From Centrapalus pauciflorus (Eukaryota > Streptophyta > Magnoliopsida > Asterales > Asteraceae): a DNA stretch of 64,000 nucleotides. Below, in pieces: positions 60,388-64,000 of the stretch. The notes below the pieces were generated by a model, which saw only the letters and a program-made list of their open reading frames with translations, did no database searches and was not told the DNA's origin. The DNA lies in NCBI GenBank assembly GCA_020465985.1, contig JAANYP010000148.1, positions 406,827-470,826 on the forward strand, read 5' to 3'. Numbering within the stretch: the stretch's first letter is position 1; each line of letters opens with the position of its first letter. Both the position numbers and the translations under genes were made by a program.

Positions 60388-61054
60388 TGATAGCATCTGA
60401 ACTTAACTACCTAAGATTAACTGATTTGAATTGATCAGAGTGTAAACCAATAATCTTGTATTTAATCAAAATCTAATTAAGAAGTTTGCGGAATAACACT
60501 TAATTATTTTGATAAAAGCTTTCAAAATCAATAACAAATAAACACAAGTAATAATCAAAACTGCTTGTATTGCTGAATCAGAATGATTACAATCACCTCT
60601 AATCTGTTTGATTTGACGAAGAACACAAATTGTTCTTAGGGTTTTACAACCTTAGAGGCTTCTGAAAACTTAAACAAAAGGCAATTACAATTTTGAATAC
60701 GCAAAAAAAAACTCTTAACAATAGAAAGACCTATTCTATATATTTATAATGCTTTCTGATTTTGTTTCCTTGAAGGACTCTGACTTTTTCTGATAGTAGA
60801 TATGCTGGAATCTTCGTGTAGATATCTTTTCCTTAATATCAGCACCTTCTGTTTATGAAACCGTTGAGCAGCTTGAAATACTTAGCAGCTTGTGCAAGGC
60901 AGCTTGAGAGAAATTACTCTGGCAGCATGAACTTTTACACTAACAGCTCGAGATTCTTCAACTAGCAGCATGAACTTTGTACTTACATAGAAATTCTACT
61001 AACAGTATGAGAAGTCTAACTAACAGCTTGAACTACTTAGAGTATTTCCCAACA
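60388..61054 (-). repeat. 5' LTR of copia 2
   Basis: 667 bp, TGTTGGGAAATAC...CAGATGCTATCA on minus. Repeated AGCAGCTTGA/ACAGCTTGA words lie near its minus 5' end (60860-61030). Confidence 0.92.
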
Positions 61055-61077
61055 CAATATTCGGAAAATCCTACTCA
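61055..61077. other. Target-site duplication and stub of copy B
   Basis: CAATA (61055-61059) plus TTCGGAAAATCCTACTCA-type sequence matching copy A near 29930, then an abrupt join to copia 3. Confidence 0.75.
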
Positions 61078-64000
61078 AAACAGAAGGATGTGTCACATGA
61101 ACTTCAAATCTATGAATGTTTTAGTCAAAAAGAATTTGGTAAGAGGTTTACCACAAAAGGAGTTCATATGTGATGATCATTGTGTAGCATGTCTCAAAGG
61201 CAAGCAACACAAAACTTCTCATCAGGCCAAAGAAATAAATTCAATCTCATCTGCTCTTCATCTTATTCATATGGATCTTTTTGGTCCAACATCTGTTTTG
61301 AGTTTAAATAGAAGAGCTTACTGTTTAGTCATTCTTGATGATTTCACCATATTTACATGGGTTTACTTTCTTAGGACTATGGATGAAACTGCTGAGCTAG
61401 TAATCCTTTATTCTTAAGATCGAAAACCAATCAAATTTAAAAGTTTAAGGTGATCAGGTCAGACAATGGAACTGAGTTTAAAAATCATATCCTAAACAGT
61501 TTCTGTGAGTCTAAAGGCATTGCAAGGCAATATAGTGCACCTAGAACACCACAACAAAATGGTGTAGCTGAAAGGAAGAATAGAACTTTAATAGAGGCTG
61601 CTAGAACCATGCTAGCTGATTCCAAACTGCCAATGACCTTCTGGGCAGAGGCAGTAAATACAGCTTGTTATGTGCTAAATAGGGTTCAAATTTTTCAGTC
61701 ACAAGGGAGAACTCCATATGAGTTATTCCATCACAGGATTCCCTTAGTAGCCTTCCTAAAACCTTTTGGCTGTTCTTGCTCGATCCTACATACTAAAACT
61801 CACTTAGGAAAGTTTGAAAGTAAGGCTGAAGAAGGTTTCTTTGTCGGTTACTCTATTCAAAGCAAATCCTATAGGGTGTATAACAGTGTATCTAAAACCA
61901 TTGAAGAAAGTGCCAATGTTGAGTTTAATGAACATACTGCAACTATCAAAGGCACTGGTCCTGATTGGTTGTTTTATTTAGATTCACTAACAAATTCTCT
62001 GAGCTTTGTTGAGTATACTGCAGGAACTGCTGAAAACAGTGTTGAAACTGTTAGCCCAAATTCTCATGCTGGTAACACAAATATTCAAGCTGTTGGCACA
62101 AAGTTTCCAACAATTGCAGATTCTGCTACATCGGATGAGTATACTGTATTGCCACTTCTATCTTGTGACCCACAATGGGTCCTGGTTGATCAATAAGACA
62201 CAAATACAGAGTGTGAAGTGTCAATCCTAAGCCCTGAAGTAACAGCTCCATCCAATAGGGAAACAATCCCATTTTCTGATCAAACTGTTACTGAAGCAGA
62301 ATCCTCAAGTGCTGCTGAAGGTGATGATACAAATCTGGGAAGATCATTTCAGACAGAATGAGAACCCACACTCAGGGTTCACAAGTATCTCCTCTCAACC
62401 AGATAATGGGAGACCCACGCACTCCTGTGCAGACAAGGACAATGGTTCACAAGGAGTCCACTGATGCTGAATCAGCAGTCCCTGAATTCAGTCTAGCTGC
62501 CTTTGAACATGCATGCTTCATGTCACAATTGGAGCCAAAGAAGGCATCTGAGGCTCTGAAAGATCCATCTTGGATTGAGGCAATGCAAGAAGAATATTGC
62601 AATTCAAGATTCAGAATGTATGGACTCTAGTTGACTTGCCTAAAGGTTAGAAGGCAATTGGTACAAGATGGGTTTTCAGAAACAAGAAGGATGAGAGAGG
62701 TGTAGTGATCAAGAACAAAGCAAGGTTGGTAGCTCAAGGATATACTCAAGAAGAAGGAATAGATTATGATGATGTCTTTGCCCTAGTAGCAAGGATAGAA
62801 GCCATCAGACTGTTTCCTAGCTTATGCCAGCTTCAAAGGGTTCAAAGTGTATCAAATGGATGTGAAATCTGCATTCTTGTATGGTACAATCGAAGAAGAG
62901 GTTTATGTGTGTGAACCTCCTGGATTTGAGGACTATAAGTATTCATACAGAGTCTACAAGTTAGACAAAGCCCTCTATGGACTCCACCAAGCCCCAAGAG
63001 CATGGTATGACACTTTGTCTTCATATCTTCTACAAAATGGATTCAAGAGAGTTACTCTGGACAAGACATTATTCACAAAGTCCATCAAATCAGAGATTCT
63101 TCTTGTTCAGATCTATGTTGATGATATCATCTTTGGATCAACAAATGAAATTCTGTGCAAGGAGTTTGAAACCTTGATGCACAAAAAGTTTCAAATGAGT
63201 TCAATGGGGGAACTAACCTTCTTTCTAGGCTTGCATGTCAAGAAAAAACCTACTGGACTTTTTATAAGTCAATCAAAGTATGTGAATGACATCCTGGAAA
63301 ATTTTGGATACAAGGACACCAAAGTGGCTAGCACACCAATGGACACTCATAAGCAGCTTGATGCAGATAAAGAAGGAGTGGATGTGGATATTCATTTATA
63401 CAGATCCTTGATAGATTCATTGATGTATCTCACATCTTCTAGACCTTATATAATGTTTGCTGTTTGTGTTTGTGTCAGGTTTCAATGCGCTCCAAAGGAC
63501 TCACATTTTTTTGCTGTTAAGAGAATCTTTAGATACCTCAAGGGCCAACCAAAATTGGGACTATGGTATCCTAAGGACTCTCCTCTTGAACTAACAGCTT
63601 ATTCTGACAGTGACTATGGAGGTTGCAACATAGACAGAAAATCCACAACTGGTAGATGTCAATATCTAGGAGCAAGACTGGTCTCTTGGCAGTGCAAAAA
63701 GCAGACCACTGTTTCCACTTCATCTACTGAAGCAGAATATGTTGCAGCTGCCAGCTACTGTTCCCAAGTAATGTGGATTCAGAACCAACTGAGAGACTAT
63801 GGTATGAACTTTCTATCTACTCCTATTTATATTGACAATTCAAGTGCAATAAGCATTGTACAAAATCCAGTGAAATTTCCCAAAACCAAGCACAAAGATA
63901 TTAGATTTCATTTTATAAGGGACTGTAATGAGAAGAAATTAATCCAAGTTACCAAAATTCATACAGATGATCAGTTAGCTGATCTATTTACAAAACCATT
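61078..64000 (+). mobile_element. Truncated plus-strand Copia element (copia 3), runs off the window
   Basis: Starts abruptly inside the pre-integrase domain with no LTR, gag or protease. Same family as copia 2, in the opposite orientation: 61078-64000 mirrors about 57200-54250. Confidence 0.88.
61078..64000 (+). pseudogene. Copia 3 integrase, RT and RNase H, broken
   Basis: Frame 61078-61417: NRRMCHMNFKSM, CVACLKGKQHKTSH, IHMDLFGPTS, ending at a TAA after an indel. Frame 61450-62196: IRSDNGTEFKNH, NGVAERKNRTLIEA, GFFVGYSIQSKSYRVY. A nonsense TGA at about 62359 replaces an Arg codon. RT fragments: [20 protein letters not shown] (about 62720), the MDVKSAF-type segment frameshifted, and YVDDIIFGST near 63115. 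RNase H from about 63600: YSDSDYGGCNIDRKSTTG, STEAEYVAA, IYIDNSSAISIV. It is open to the last base, ADLFTKP-like. At least five lesions, more than copia 2. No activity expected. Confidence 0.85.

Larger units (their letters stand above)
50313..61054 (-). mobile_element. Near-complete Ty1/Copia element (copia 2) with post-pol ORF
   Basis: 10.74 kb. On minus: LTR, iMet PBS, gag with coiled coil and two knuckles, protease, integrase, RT, RNase H, spacer, ORF3, PPT, LTR. The LTR pair differs at roughly a dozen sites in 665 bp by eye (about 98% identity), so insertion is recent. The coiled-coil gag region and post-pol ORF recall Sireviruses. Several frame lesions exist despite the young LTRs. Confidence 0.9.

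Overview
The window is nuclear DNA from a flowering plant. It has almost no single-copy coding sequence, long AT-rich spacers, nested LTR retrotransposons of both superfamilies, and one intact intron-bearing plant glucosyltransferase gene. The retroelement proteins, the palindromic ACTCGRCGAGT motifs in a gypsy LTR and the ARID-bearing retroelement make me think of Asteraceae, perhaps a lettuce relative. That is recall, not a search. There are no rRNA genes, functional tRNA genes, CRISPR arrays or bacterial-type operons.

Layout. 1-5610: 3' part of a decayed plus-strand Ty3/gypsy chromovirus (Tekay/Del type) with a 2-kb LTR, inserted in the 3' end of the next element. 5611-17925: a minus-strand Athila-type gypsy element with tRNA-Asp primer site, LTR at 16333-17925, damaged gag-pol, and an extra ORF (ORF3) with what looks like its own TATA promoter and 5'-UTR intron. 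The Athila element in turn sits in the gag of a minus-strand Copia element whose 5' end is 17926-19568. 19570-29960 and 39455-50312 are two diverged copies (A and B) of one segmental duplication. Between them lie a gypsy LTR fragment, a palindromic array with tRNA-like modules, TA-microsatellite-bounded repeats and a complete UGT85-type glucosyltransferase gene (36937-39010, minus, two exons). 50313-61054 is a nearly complete Copia element with LTRs, a CAATA target duplication and an extra post-pol ORF, inserted in copy B. 61078-64000 is an inverted, truncated relative that runs off the window.

The most unusual object is present in both duplicate copies (24048-28801 and 45315-49332). It is a non-autonomous LTR element with LTRs, initiator-Met primer site, polypurine tract and ACTGA target duplication. 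Its internal region encodes a CCHC knuckle, a retropepsin-like fold lacking the catalytic Asp, two ARID/BRIGHT-like DNA-binding domains and an acidic tail. There is no reverse transcriptase or integrase: it appears to be a retroelement that carries a chromatin/DNA-binding gene.

A second theme is errors of reverse transcription preserved in DNA. A 1.4-kb Copia derivative (25144-26532) has its LTR joined to RT codons that mimic the primer-binding site. The Athila element has a 117-bp piece of RT transplanted next to its primer site, starting at a PBS-like RT sequence. An insertion in copy B (46684-47937) consists of just an LTR plus an 18-nt PBS, the structure of plus-strand strong-stop DNA, flanked by an 18-bp target duplication.

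The only gene likely to serve the host is the UGT85-like enzyme. Its promoter-side flank begins the duplicated block, so the locus was probably a tandem UGT array, now inflated by transposons.
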